In this document: positions 7,729 through 15,454 of the stretch, one piece after another
Layout: each line of letters begins with the position of its first letter
How positions within the stretch are numbered: the stretch's first letter is position 1
Assembly: GCF_913776855.1 (NCBI RefSeq)
Contig: NZ_CAJYQD010000032.1
Coordinates: 62,001-126,000, forward strand
Source: an uncultured Sphingomonas sp.
Lineage (GTDB): Bacteria; Pseudomonadota; Alphaproteobacteria; Sphingomonadales; Sphingomonadaceae
DNA length: 64,000 bases
Direction: 5' to 3'
Notes under the pieces: model-generated
Told to the model about the DNA's origin: nothing
Databases searched by the model: none
What the model saw: the letters and a program-made list of their open reading frames with translations, nothing else
Program-made: the position numbers and the translations under genes

Positions 7729-7956
7729 TTACGCGACGAAGATCAGCAGCACTGCGACGACGAACGCCAGCAGGCCCAGAAGTTCGGCGGCGGCGAAGCC
7801 GATGAACATGTTGCCCTGCTGACCGGCAGCGGCCGACGGGTTGCGCAGCGCGCCCTGCAGGAAGGCGGCGAAGACGTTGCCCACGCCGAGTGCGGCAAGG
7901 CCGGCACCGATAGCTGCGAGACCGGCGCCGAGGAACTTGATGGCGTCTGCTTCCAT
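7729..7956 (-). CDS. atpE: F0F1 ATP synthase subunit c
   Basis: 75 aa, the normal length. The start at 7956 is set by an AGGGAG site eight bases upstream and by the family N-terminus (MEADAIKFLGAGLAAIGAG). Two membrane helices form a hairpin with the polar loop RNPSA. The proton-carrying carboxylate of helix 2 is the Glu in FAAAELLGLLAF. It oligomerises into the c-ring rotor of the inner-membrane F0 motor. It lies between atpB and the b' gene and is followed by a cluster of hairpins. Confidence 0.96.
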   Translation of the reverse strand: MEADAIKFLGAGLAAIGAGLAALGVGNVFAAFLQGALRNPSAAAGQQGNMFIGFAAAELLGLLAFVVAVLLIFVA

Positions 7957-7996
7957 GTCGAAAACTCCCTTGGAAAAATCTGTATGTTGGTTGGGA

Positions 7997-8782
7997 TCAG
8001 TGATGGTCGTGCAGATGCACGGCATCGTTGATGTAGAGCGAGGTCAGCAGCGCGAAGACATAGGCCTGCACGCCGGCGACCAGCATTTCGAGGGCCGACA
8101 CGCCGACCATCAGCGCGAAGCTGGGCACGCTGACCAGCACGCCGATGCCGGCGCCGGTCGCGGTCGAATTGATGATGAAGCCCGCCAGCACCTTCAGCAG
8201 GATGTGGCCCGCGGTCATCGCCACGAACAGTCGCAGTGCGAGGCTGAACGGGCGGACCATGAACGACACGAACTCGATCGGCGCGACCAGCAGCAGCACC
8301 GGGATCGGCGTGCCCTTCGGCGCGAACAGGCTGAAGAAGCGCAGGCCATGCTTGAACAGGCCGACGATCAGCACGATCGAGAAGCTGGCGATGGCGAGGA
8401 CGCCGGTCACGGTGAAGTGGCTGGTGACGGTGAACGGGTGCAGCCCGACCAGGCCGAAGGGCAACAGGCCGACGACGTTCGCGAACAGGATGAACATGAA
8501 CAGCGAGAAGACGTACGGAAGGTACTTGCGCCCTTCATGCCCGATGTTCGCGGCGAGCAGCTTGTCGATGAAGCCGGTAAAGCCCTCGACCGCCATCTGC
8601 CAGCGACCCGGAACGACCTGCTGCTTCATGCCGCCGATCATGAACACGAACAGCGCGACCGCCGCAACGATCATCCACAGCGCCGAATTGGTGAACGGCA
8701 GGACGTGATCGCCCAGGGGAATGTTGAAGATCGTCTGCACCTCGAACTGGTGCATCGGATCGATCTTGCCTGCCTGCGCCAC
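7997..8782 (-). CDS. atpB: F0F1 ATP synthase subunit a
   Basis: 261 aa from a GTG at 8782 (product begins MAQAGKIDPMHQFEV, with GGGGCGAAG just upstream). An internal ATG ten codons later is the alternative. Five or six membrane helices are visible. The half-channel helix carries the essential arginine in PFSLALRLFVAMTAGH. Subunit a conducts protons to and from the c-ring. The gene follows atpI by 38 bp and precedes atpE. Confidence 0.95.
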   Translation of the reverse strand: MAQAGKIDPMHQFEVQTIFNIPLGDHVLPFTNSALWMIVAAVALFVFMIGGMKQQVVPGRWQMAVEGFTGFIDKLLAANIGHEGRKYLPYVFSLFMFILFANVVGLLPFGLVGLHPFTVTSHFTVTGVLAIASFSIVLIVGLFKHGLRFFSLFAPKGTPIPVLLLVAPIEFVSFMVRPFSLALRLFVAMTAGHILLKVLAGFIINSTATGAGIGVLVSVPSFALMVGVSALEMLVAGVQAYVFALLTSLYINDAVHLHDHH

Positions 8783-8820
8783 GTCGCTTCGCCCCGATAT
8801 GCCAAGGCGCCCGAGGACTG

Positions 8821-9141
8821 TCAGTCCGGACGCCGGTTCGAAATCCTGATGATATTCCTGAATGCGCTGACGATCCCGAGGGAGAGCAGCACGAGCAGGA
8901 GCCATGGCGAGGTGCCGAGCAGATAGTCGAGGGTTCCCCCGATCACCGCCCCCCCGACCATCCCACCGATCAGTTCGGCCAGCACGCGATTGCCGAGGCG
9001 GTAGTTCTTCTCCCCCGCTTCGTCGCGCGCCTGGCCGGTCCGGATCGCCTCGTCCGTCTTCGCCCGTCGCAATCGCTCGTCGAGCGAGGTGATCCGGGCA
9101 TCTTCGGGCAAGGGGTCTAGTCCGGGCTCGTTCTCCGCCAT
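8821..9141 (-). CDS. atpI: ATP synthase accessory protein AtpI (AtpZ/AtpI family)
   Basis: 106 aa from the ATG at 9141, which has GGAGGGG just upstream. The tandem ATG at 9144 lies too close to the ribosome site. It has an acidic N-terminus and two membrane helices (LAELIGGMVGGAVIGGTLDY and SPWLLLVLLSLGIVSAF), typical of AtpI, which helps assemble the c-ring or supplies Mg2+. It is the first gene of the F0 operon, as usual in alphaproteobacteria. Confidence 0.88.
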   Translation of the reverse strand: MAENEPGLDPLPEDARITSLDERLRRAKTDEAIRTGQARDEAGEKNYRLGNRVLAELIGGMVGGAVIGGTLDYLLGTSPWLLLVLLSLGIVSAFRNIIRISNRRPD

Positions 9142-9208
9142 CATCCCCTCCACGACCAGTCGGTCGGGCCGGATATGCGCCGGATGGCGAGCCCGCCAAG
9201 GCAGGCGC

Positions 9209-9237
9209 GCTTTAGGAAGGTGACGGTTTCGAGTCAA
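9209..9237 (-). promoter_or_regulatory. Candidate sigma-70 promoter of the F0 operon
   Basis: Minus strand TTGACT (9232-9237), a spacer of exactly 17 bp and TAAAGC (9209-9214). This would start transcription near 9202 and leave a leader of about 60 nt before atpI. The -35 box matches five of six consensus bases and the -10 box is weak. Confidence 0.45.
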
Positions 9238-9371
9238 CCATAGCGTTCGCGCGGAAACCTTTCGGGACGATGAACGGAGACACGGTTGCTCGACACCGCC
9301 TCGCATTCGGGCAGACATGACCGCCGCATTGGGATATCCAGTTCTCGGCCGACACGTCGGTCAGAAAGGGG

Positions 9372-9482
9372 GTGATTACTCTGACCCCTGAAACTGCAAC
9401 TATCATCATTGGCGCTGGCACGCTGATGGTGGCGTTCACTACCTTGGTGCTGAAAATCATCGAGGTAGCCCGTTCGAAATAA
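9372..9482 (+). CDS. Putative 36-aa single-pass membrane peptide, type I toxin-like
   Basis: A short frame with a GTG start directly behind AAAGGGG. The product has a polar start (MITLTPETA), an unbroken hydrophobic helix (TIIIGAGTLMVAFTTLVLKII) and a short charged tail (EVARSK). This layout is shared by Fst/Ldr-like and holin-like type I toxins. 55 of its 111 bases are G or C, far below the surrounding DNA. Two hairpins follow within 70 bp (9488-9511 and 9521-9550). It stands alone between the divergent F0 operon and the convergent ydbL end. It could be a toxin, a membrane-protein regulator or a chance frame. No homolog could be searched. Confidence 0.45.
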   Translation: MITLTPETATIIIGAGTLMVAFTTLVLKIIEVARSK

Positions 9483-9487
9483 CGGGA

Positions 9488-9511
9488 GGGGGTCGGGTTC
9501 GCCCGACCCCC
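9488..9511 (+). terminator. 10-bp hairpin with UUCG tetraloop
   Basis: Perfect stem GGGGGTCGGG / CCCGACCCCC closed by TTCG, starting 6 bp after the stop of the 36-aa ORF. UUCG loops are exceptionally stable. The stem is a perfect inverted repeat, so it would also form in an RNA made from the other strand. Confidence 0.65.
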
Positions 9512-9520
9512 GAATGCGAA

Positions 9521-9550
9521 GAACCCCGGCCACTGGCATGACCGGGGTTC
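9521..9550 (+). terminator. Second hairpin in tandem
   Basis: Perfect 9-bp stem GAACCCCGG / CCGGGGTTC with a 12-nt loop, 9 bp after the first hairpin. From here to the ydbL stop at 9617 nothing else was recognised. Confidence 0.55.
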
Positions 9551-9616
9551 AAGGAGGCGATACTCTGCTGAAACCGCCATCAATACATAGCGTATTGGCC
9601 GCCGATTTTCAATCCC

Positions 9617-10000
9617 TCACACGCAGCGCGCGTCGCGCTCCGGCGGGCCGTTGCCGCGGGTTTCCCAAGCGCCGCCCGGTGTCTTGTACTTCTCACCCGG
9701 CTTGGTCTGCGCGATCAGGTTGCAGCCCGATACGAACGCGAACTGTTCGACCGTCGCGCCCGATTGTGCGCCGCGGGTATAGGCGGCCTTGCGCTGGATG
9801 TTGATGTTGGCCACCAGCGCGCGCAGCTCCGCCGTGCCGCCGCCCACGACGCCCAGATAGCCGTCGGGCTGTTCGCCGACCTGCCCGGCCGCGCGGGCGG
9901 CCTGATAGGCGGGGTCGCGTTGCGCCCATGCGGTGCCGGCAAGTCCGGCGACCGCGACGAAGGCGGCTGCGGCAAGGCCGTATTTGACATATGCGTGCAT
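9617..10000 (-). CDS. ydbL: YdbL family periplasmic protein (DUF1318)
   Basis: 127 aa from ATG 10000, which begins a signal peptide (MHAYVKYGLAAAAFVAVAGL...AWAQ). The mature part matches the YdbL/DUF1318 layout: an early helix (DPAYQAARAAGQVGEQPDGYLG), then NINIQRKAAYTRGAQ and a C-terminal KTPGGAWE. It follows ynbE with a 2-bp gap. In E. coli ydbL is the third gene of ydbH-ynbE-ydbL, whose first two products form an inner-to-outer membrane bridge for phospholipids. YdbL acts as a periplasmic modulator. Confidence 0.82.
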   Translation of the reverse strand: MHAYVKYGLAAAAFVAVAGLAGTAWAQRDPAYQAARAAGQVGEQPDGYLGVVGGGTAELRALVANINIQRKAAYTRGAQSGATVEQFAFVSGCNLIAQTKPGEKYKTPGGAWETRGNGPPERDARCV

Positions 10001-10002
10001 GG

Positions 10003-10197
10003 TCAGAAAATCCCCGGATTGTCCTGGATGAGCGTCTTCGCCTCCCCATCGAGGCGATACACCACTTCCTGCGTGATGTTGATGTTCAGGTTGATGACGA
10101 TCGGCTTGTCCGGCGCGGACACGTTGACGCACCCGACGGCAAGGCACGCGGTGCCACCGATCATCAAGGCTCTGAACATCGTCACGCTGTCGTTCAT
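10003..10197 (-). CDS. ynbE: YnbE-like outer-membrane lipoprotein
   Basis: 64 aa. The ATG (10197) overlaps the ydbH stop (ATGA). A short hydrophobic leader ends in ACLAVGC, a lipobox-like cleavage site, and the mature protein contains PIVINLNINITQEVVYRLDG, the beta-strand-rich signature of the YnbE family. In E. coli YnbE multimers continue the beta-groove of YdbH to the outer membrane. The small size and position between ydbH and ydbL support the call strongly. Confidence 0.85.
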   Translation of the reverse strand: MNDSVTMFRALMIGGTACLAVGCVNVSAPDKPIVINLNINITQEVVYRLDGEAKTLIQDNPGIF

Positions 10198-13100
10198 GGC
10201 ACAGTCTCGCTTTCGGAGGGCTGAATGGTGGTGTCGAGCGGCGCCGGTGGCAAGCCCTGTTCGCGGCGGCGCTGTTCGGCCTGGAGCGCGGGCAGGTTGC
10301 GTTCGATCAGCCGTTTCGGGTCGTAGTAATTCTGCACCGAATCGATCAGCTGGCGGAAGGGTGCCTTGATCCGCACGTTGAAGACCAGCGGGAGTTTCGC
10401 CAACCGGCGGATCAGGAAATTGCTGTAGGTGCCCTTCCCCTGGCTGACCCCGGCGAAGCGGATCGCCGTCAGCATCTCGCCGGCCAGCGGCCCATCCAGT
10501 TCGATCGTCAGGCGGCGATAGTTCATCGATTTCAGCGCCTGGAACGCGAGATTGCCCCAGAAGCCGACATCCTCCTTCGACACCTCCCCCACATAGGACA
10601 GGTTGCCGCCACCGCGCGATTGCAGTTTGCCGCCCTCGATCCGGCCGCCCTTCGCATCGAAGATCATCGGCAGCACGCCGTCGAACACGCCCGAGGCGTT
10701 CAGATTGTCGAATTCGAACTGTTGCAGGAACAGCCCGCCATCGACCCCGGTGACGCGGAAGGTCATGCGCCGTTCCTGATCCTCGGCGAAGTCGAGGATG
10801 GTCGGCTCCAGCACCATTTCCCCACCGCCCAGCGGCCAGCGCCCGCCTTCGATCTGGACGCGCATCCCTTCGATCAGGCGATAGCGGACCACGCCGTCGG
10901 TCACCGCGATGCCCGGATTGACCTCTGCGATCGTCGCGACCTGTCCCGGTGCCGTCACGAGGCCGAGCAGGTCGGTGAAGCGGATTTCGCCCGCCAGCCC
11001 GTTCACCGGGCCGAACGCGGCGGCGAGGTCGGTGTCGGCGGTGCGGAACGTACCGGTCGAGGTAACGGCGTCGGGACTCCACGCGATGTCGCCGCGTCCC
11101 GAAACCGTGCCCTTCACATCGGCGACGACACCGAAGGTCAGCCGGGTCAGTTCGTTGGGTTGGAATGCATCGCCAAAGGTGATGCCGGGCACCGCCAGCA
11201 CCGCATTGCCGCGCCCGGTGGCAAGGTCGTGGACGATGGTCACGTCGCTGACCTTCACGCCCTTTGTCGGGTGTTTCAGCGTGCCGCCGGCGCGAATATC
11301 GTTGCCGTTCAACGTCAGCTTGAAATCGTCGCTGCGCAGCGGTTCGAATCGCGGCTGCGGATCGGCGTCGCGCACGCCGACATCGCCGTCGAGCGACAGG
11401 ACCCCACCCGCCAGCCGCCAGTCGCCCGACGCCCCGCGAATCAGCAGCGGCACATTGCCGATCTGCCCCTCACCCCGCGCGAAATTGCCCGCGACCACGC
11501 CGTTCGCGACGCGGCCGGTCAGCGTGCCAAGGTCGAGGACACTCACGCGATCCGGGCTGCCCAGCCGGGTCTTCACATCGGTCAGCGCAAAGCCGAGGTC
11601 GTCCAGACCGAACTTCCCGCCCGCCGCCGCCAGCGTGACCGGCGTACCGCCCAGCTTGCCGGTCAGCCGGGTCGCGCCGGTCGATACGCCGCCGCCGATC
11701 CGACCGTTGGCCAGCCGGACCATGCCGCCCTCCGTGGCGCACAGCCGCAGCCGCGCCGGGTCGAGCGTCAGCGCCGATACGCGCAGCCGATCGAAGGCGA
11801 CGGGGACGCAGCCGGCATTCACGACCAGCCGCTTAGCACCATCCCAGCGCGCATCGATCGGCAGCGCGAGGCGGTCGATCCGCCCGCCGCTGAACGGACC
11901 GGACAGTTCGGCGCGGGTTTCGATCCGGGTCGCGCCGTTGCCAGCGGTCCGGAACCGGATCGGGGCAAGCGCAAGGCGCGCATCGCCCGCCGCGTAGGGC
12001 GCAATCGTCGCGGTGCCACTGACTGGCGATCCGGGTCCGGCATGGGACAGGCGGATGCTCGCCACCGGCAGGCCACCGCCACCTGTTGCCAGCGAGCCGT
12101 TCAGCGTCACGCCCTTGCCCGATACCCAGCGCACCGGCCCGTCGCGCAGGGTCGCGCGGGCACCGCTGGCCGCTACGAACACCAACCGATCGATCCGTGC
12201 GGCGAGCGGACGGGCAGCGACCTGTGCCGACAGGTCGAAACGCTGCGCCGCGCGGGCCGCCGCACGCGCCGCGGCGGTTGCCAAAGGCGCGACAGGCGTA
12301 CCGGCGGCGGCATCGCCATAGCCGGCGATCCGCGTGACCAGATCAAGTGACAGCCGTGCCCCCCGCGCGCCGATCCGTCCGTCGAACGCGGGGACGCCAC
12401 CGACCTCATAGCGTCCGGCGATCGACAGCGCCTGCCCGGCCAGCTGCGGCAGGACGAAATCATCCGATGCCAGGTCGAGCGTGCCGGTCGTCCGCTGCGC
12501 CCGACCATCGAATCCGACCGTCCCGGTCAGGGCGGCCACCTGTGTCCGGGGCGCGGCGATGCGTTCCGCCGCAATTTCGGCCCGCCCGCGCCAGTGATCG
12601 AAGCCGGGCGAAAGTCGCGCTTCGACGCGGACCACCGGTCCGGCAAGCCGGACATCGCCGCACGCCGCCGCCCGTGCGCGGATCGGCCCGGTCAGCGACG
12701 GGCCGGCACGGCCGGTGCGCAGCGACAGGTTCGCCGCCAACCGGTCGATCCCGCAACCATTCAGCGCCAGTCGTTCCGACACCGCCGCCAGCTGCCCGGT
12801 AAAACCATCGGCCAGGTTGCCGCGCCCGGCGAGTTTCGCGCCGATCACGCCGTACGGGGTGGCAAGGCGGATACGGCCATCGTCGACGCCCACATCGAAG
12901 TCGGGCAATGCAAAGGGCTTGCCCGACGGCGGCGGCAGCAACTTGTCGATCTGCCCGAACGAAACCGTCCCATCGGGCCGCAAGGTGGCGCGCAACCGCG
13001 CCTGTCCGACGCGCGCACCGGTGACCTTTGCCCCGTTCAGCGAGACACTGGTATCGATGTCGATCCAGTCGGCGATCAGGTCGGGCGCCTTGGGATCACC

Positions 13101-13364
13101 CAGCACGACATCGACCAGCCGTTGCCGACCCGGTCCGATTTCCGCCACGCGGTAGCGCGCGGCGACGCCACGCTTTTCCAGTTCGCGGCGGACCAGATTG
13201 TCGGCGATCGGCTTGCGCTGCGTCCACAACAGCCCGGCGAGCAGCAGCACGATGCCGGAGACGACCAGCAACACCTGCGCGAACCGCTGGCGTTTGCGGC
13301 CCCGGCGACGCGGCGACGCCACGGTCTCCACCGCCTGCTCGTCGTCACCGCCCAGACCACTCAC
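10194..13364 (-). CDS. ydbH: AsmA-like intermembrane phospholipid transport protein YdbH
   Basis: 1056 aa. A cytoplasmic basic N-terminus (RRRGRKRQR) is followed by one membrane anchor (FAQVLLVVSGIVLLLAGLLW), then about 1000 residues of repetitive beta-strand sequence rich in Gly, Arg, Asp and Leu. The C-terminal part (FRVTGVDGGLFLQQFEFDNL..., GGGNLSYVGEVSK) fits the YdbH/dicarboxylate-transport domain family. AsmA-like proteins (YhdP, TamB, YdbH) form hydrophobic grooves spanning the periplasm and carry phospholipids to the outer membrane. The operon order ydbH-ynbE-ydbL is the same as in E. coli. Confidence 0.87.
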   Translation of the reverse strand: MSGLGGDDEQAVETVASPRRRGRKRQRFAQVLLVVSGIVLLLAGLLWTQRKPIADNLVRRELEKRGVAARYRVAEIGPGRQRLVDVVLGDPKAPDLIADWIDIDTSVSLNGAKVTGARVGQARLRATLRPDGTVSFGQIDKLLPPPSGKPFALPDFDVGVDDGRIRLATPYGVIGAKLAGRGNLADGFTGQLAAVSERLALNGCGIDRLAANLSLRTGRAGPSLTGPIRARAAACGDVRLAGPVVRVEARLSPGFDHWRGRAEIAAERIAAPRTQVAALTGTVGFDGRAQRTTGTLDLASDDFVLPQLAGQALSIAGRYEVGGVPAFDGRIGARGARLSLDLVTRIAGYGDAAAGTPVAPLATAAARAAARAAQRFDLSAQVAARPLAARIDRLVFVAASGARATLRDGPVRWVSGKGVTLNGSLATGGGGLPVASIRLSHAGPGSPVSGTATIAPYAAGDARLALAPIRFRTAGNGATRIETRAELSGPFSGGRIDRLALPIDARWDGAKRLVVNAGCVPVAFDRLRVSALTLDPARLRLCATEGGMVRLANGRIGGGVSTGATRLTGKLGGTPVTLAAAGGKFGLDDLGFALTDVKTRLGSPDRVSVLDLGTLTGRVANGVVAGNFARGEGQIGNVPLLIRGASGDWRLAGGVLSLDGDVGVRDADPQPRFEPLRSDDFKLTLNGNDIRAGGTLKHPTKGVKVSDVTIVHDLATGRGNAVLAVPGITFGDAFQPNELTRLTFGVVADVKGTVSGRGDIAWSPDAVTSTGTFRTADTDLAAAFGPVNGLAGEIRFTDLLGLVTAPGQVATIAEVNPGIAVTDGVVRYRLIEGMRVQIEGGRWPLGGGEMVLEPTILDFAEDQERRMTFRVTGVDGGLFLQQFEFDNLNASGVFDGVLPMIFDAKGGRIEGGKLQSRGGGNLSYVGEVSKEDVGFWGNLAFQALKSMNYRRLTIELDGPLAGEMLTAIRFAGVSQGKGTYSNFLIRRLAKLPLVFNVRIKAPFRQLIDSVQNYYDPKRLIERNLPALQAEQRRREQGLPPAPLDTTIQPSESETVP

Positions 13365-13455
13365 TCCGCTGTTCCGTCCCGTTCGTCGCGCCTCGCGCCA
13401 CCGGGGTCAAGCGCGAGAGGCGGCAAACGGTTCCGGCAGCGCAACGGAACTTGTG

Positions 13456-13794
13456 TCAGCCGGCCGGCGGGCGTGTCGCGATCGCCGCCTTGCGCCGATC
13501 CTGCCAGGCCTTCACCTCCCGTTCGAGCGGAGGCCGCATACACGCCTCCATTTCGCCTGCGGTCCGTGCGGTCGGCGCGCAGACGATATACGCCTGGCAG
13601 ATGCCCGTATCGAACAGCGGGTCACCGCTGGGCGGCTTCAACGTGCAGCCGGTGACGCCCGCCCGCCGATCCCGCTTCGTCACGATGCGGAAATTGCGCG
13701 GGCGTTCGCCGGTGACGACGATGTCGTCGTTCGGTACTGACGGGGCCGGCCCGGCCTGAGCCAGCAACGCGGCAGTGACGAGAAACGCGATCAC
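13456..13794 (-). CDS. Small exported four-cysteine protein with a TonB-box-like motif
   Basis: 112 aa from a GTG at 13794 whose last two bases plus the next A form the stop of the PagL-like gene (GTGA overlap). A signal peptide (residues 1-13) ends near LLAQAG. The mature N-terminus reads NDDIVVTGERPR, very like the TonB box (EIVVTGRG) of the receptor at 32309-34339. Four cysteines follow with spacing C-x15-C-x5-C-x12-C, including SGDPLFDTGIC. The gene at 38519-38827 encodes a paralog with nearly the same pattern. Probably periplasmic or outer-membrane associated. Function unknown. Confidence 0.78.
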   Translation of the reverse strand: MIAFLVTAALLAQAGPAPSVPNDDIVVTGERPRNFRIVTKRDRRAGVTGCTLKPPSGDPLFDTGICQAYIVCAPTARTAGEMEACMRPPLEREVKAWQDRRKAAIATRPPAG

Positions 13795-14459
13795 CGCCCC
13801 AAGCGCCGGACGATGCGGATGCCGACATTGTCGATGCCGGGATTGGTGTCGGAAAATATCTGGCGGTGGCTGAAATGCTCCCATGCCAGCTCGACGGCCC
13901 AGCGTCGGTCGACCCGTACGCCGATCGACGCATTGGGATTGAACAGGATTTTCGACCCGAACGAGGTGCGGCGCCGATAGATGTCGTAGCGCCGCCATGC
14001 CTCGTCGTTCGAGATGCCCGGCTGGAACGGATCGGGCGTGAAGCGATAGCCGTCGATGACCGTCGCGCCGATGCCGAACTGACCGTACACCCGGCCGCGC
14101 AGAATATGCTGGCGCCACTCCGCCCCGACGCTGAAGAAGCTGGTGCGCCCGGCGGTGTTGATCTGCGCCTTTGCCGTCAGGCGGGGTTTGAGCAGGATAC
14201 GCAGCGGCGCGGTGCGATAGGCGAGTTGCACGTCGACCGTGCCGTTTTCCTCCTCACCTTCGTAAATCGGGCCGGCCGGCAATTCGGGTAGGTCGAAGAT
14301 CAGCTTGCTGCCCAGCGGATGGAAGTTGGCGCCATGCCGCAGCACGCCGATGGCGACCTCCGCTGCCTCGCGCGGCGGTGCCTCCCGCTCCTGTGCCATC
14401 GCCGTCGTGGAGGCGAGCGCCAACACTGCGCCCAGGACGCGCTTTTCCAACCGAATCAT
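13791..14459 (-). CDS. pagL: Lipid A 3-O-deacylase / acyloxyacyl hydrolase, PagL family
   Basis: 222 aa. The ATG 14459 has a GGAAGGGG site and starts a signal peptide ending in TTAMAQ. The rest alternates like an 8-strand outer-membrane barrel. Near the C-terminus is EHFSHRQIFSDTNPGIDNVG, which contains the PagL His-x-Ser pair followed by the NPGxDxxG motif. PagL removes the 3-linked acyl chain of lipid A in the outer membrane. Many sphingomonads carry glycosphingolipids instead of LPS, so the natural substrate here may be different. It is divergent from the DUF2975 gene and coupled to the small four-cysteine protein. Confidence 0.8.
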   Translation of the reverse strand: MIRLEKRVLGAVLALASTTAMAQEREAPPREAAEVAIGVLRHGANFHPLGSKLIFDLPELPAGPIYEGEEENGTVDVQLAYRTAPLRILLKPRLTAKAQINTAGRTSFFSVGAEWRQHILRGRVYGQFGIGATVIDGYRFTPDPFQPGISNDEAWRRYDIYRRRTSFGSKILFNPNASIGVRVDRRWAVELAWEHFSHRQIFSDTNPGIDNVGIRIVRRLGR

Positions 14460-14546
14460 GTGAACCCCTTCCCACAAACGGCAGTCGCTTCGCCGTGGCC
14501 AATGCCGTATCATCGACAATAATTGCTGTAAAACAGAAAGTATGTT

Positions 14547-15173
14547 GTGCCTGACGGATATTCGTTACCGCCGAAGAAGGCGCGGACCAGCCGCGGGGTC
14601 GGCGCATTGTTTTTGTTCTTCGCAGCGGTGATGGCGGTGCTGACGATCGTCGCAGCGGCGGCACCGGGACCCTATTGGCATTGTGGTTCCGAGCAAGATT
14701 GCCGGGTCGGTGCCGATGCGGCGAACCTGCTGCCCGACGAAACACTGACCAAACTCAACAGCAATCCAACGGCCCGCCGCCGTTTCGATGCCTGGGTGGC
14801 GACGCCCGGCATCCGCGTCGGACTGGCCGCTGTCATGCTGCTGGAATCGGGGCCGATGCCGGTCCTGTTATTCGCGGTGGGCATGGCATTGCGACGTCTT
14901 GGGCAGAAGCGGCGCAACGCCCTGGCCGATGCGTTGCCGTGGTTACGACGGGCATCGCGCGCCGCGATCGTACTGGCCGTTGCGCGCGTGTTAGCACCCA
15001 TCCTTCAAAGCCTGTTGCTCGCCAACGGGTTCGACCACCCGGAGGTACTCACCTCTCCCATCATGGTGGATATGACCTTGCTGCTCCTGATGCTGGCGTT
15101 CGCGGCCTACGCCACGATCTGGGCATTGGAGGCCGGCATCCGGGCCGAGCGCGAACTGGCCGATTTCGTCTGA
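14547..15173 (+). CDS. Four-helix membrane protein, DUF2975-like
   Basis: 208 aa, GTG start at 14547 with only a weak upstream AGAAAG. Four hydrophobic segments (about residues 19-40, 85-110, 132-155 and 172-195) are separated by polar loops. The first loop carries a cysteine pair (WHCGSEQDC). DUF2975 proteins are typically coupled with a YozG-like HTH regulator, and here the stop overlaps the ATG of just such a gene (TGATG). The pair is probably a membrane-controlled regulator unit, with the membrane protein modulating the DNA-binding partner. That role is inferred. Confidence 0.75.
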   Translation: MPDGYSLPPKKARTSRGVGALFLFFAAVMAVLTIVAAAAPGPYWHCGSEQDCRVGADAANLLPDETLTKLNSNPTARRRFDAWVATPGIRVGLAAVMLLESGPMPVLLFAVGMALRRLGQKRRNALADALPWLRRASRAAIVLAVARVLAPILQSLLLANGFDHPEVLTSPIMVDMTLLLLMLAFAAYATIWALEAGIRAERELADFV

Positions 15174-15409
15174 TGCCGGTCATCGTCAATCTCGACGTGA
15201 TGCTGGCAAGGCGGAAGGTGCGATCGAAGGAACTGGCCGAGGCGATCGGTATTACCGAATCGAACCTGTCGCTGCTGAAATCGGGCAAGGTGAAGGGCGT
15301 GCGCTTCGCGACGCTGGCGGCAATCTGCCGCTATCTCGACTGCACGCCGGGCGACATCCTCGACTATACGCCGTCCAACGATGACCTGAAGCCGGGGAGC
15401 GAGGATTGA
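15173..15409 (+). CDS. Cro/CI-like HTH transcriptional regulator (YozG type)
   Basis: 78 aa consisting almost only of a helix-turn-helix: MLARRKVRSKELAEAIGITE, SNLSLLKSGKVKGVRF and the family signature CRYLDCTPGDILDY. It is translated from an ATG overlapping the stop of the DUF2975-like gene, which suggests equal amounts of both proteins. It likely controls its own operon and few other genes. Confidence 0.88.
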   Translation: MPVIVNLDVMLARRKVRSKELAEAIGITESNLSLLKSGKVKGVRFATLAAICRYLDCTPGDILDYTPSNDDLKPGSED

Positions 15410-15454
15410 GCCGCCCCCTCGCCCAGCCCTTCGCGATCCGCTAGGCATTCGGCT

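Noticed and set aside
9212..9583. Open frame opposite the 36-aa peptide gene as an antitoxin protein
   Set aside because: It is low in sequence logic (Pro, Arg, Ser rich), spans two hairpins and has no ribosome site. An antisense RNA is a better alternative.
11340..11360. GGTTCGAATC-like stretch suggesting a tRNA T-arm
   Set aside because: It lies inside the ydbH coding sequence and no acceptor or anticodon stem pairs around it. No tRNA was found in any intergenic gap.
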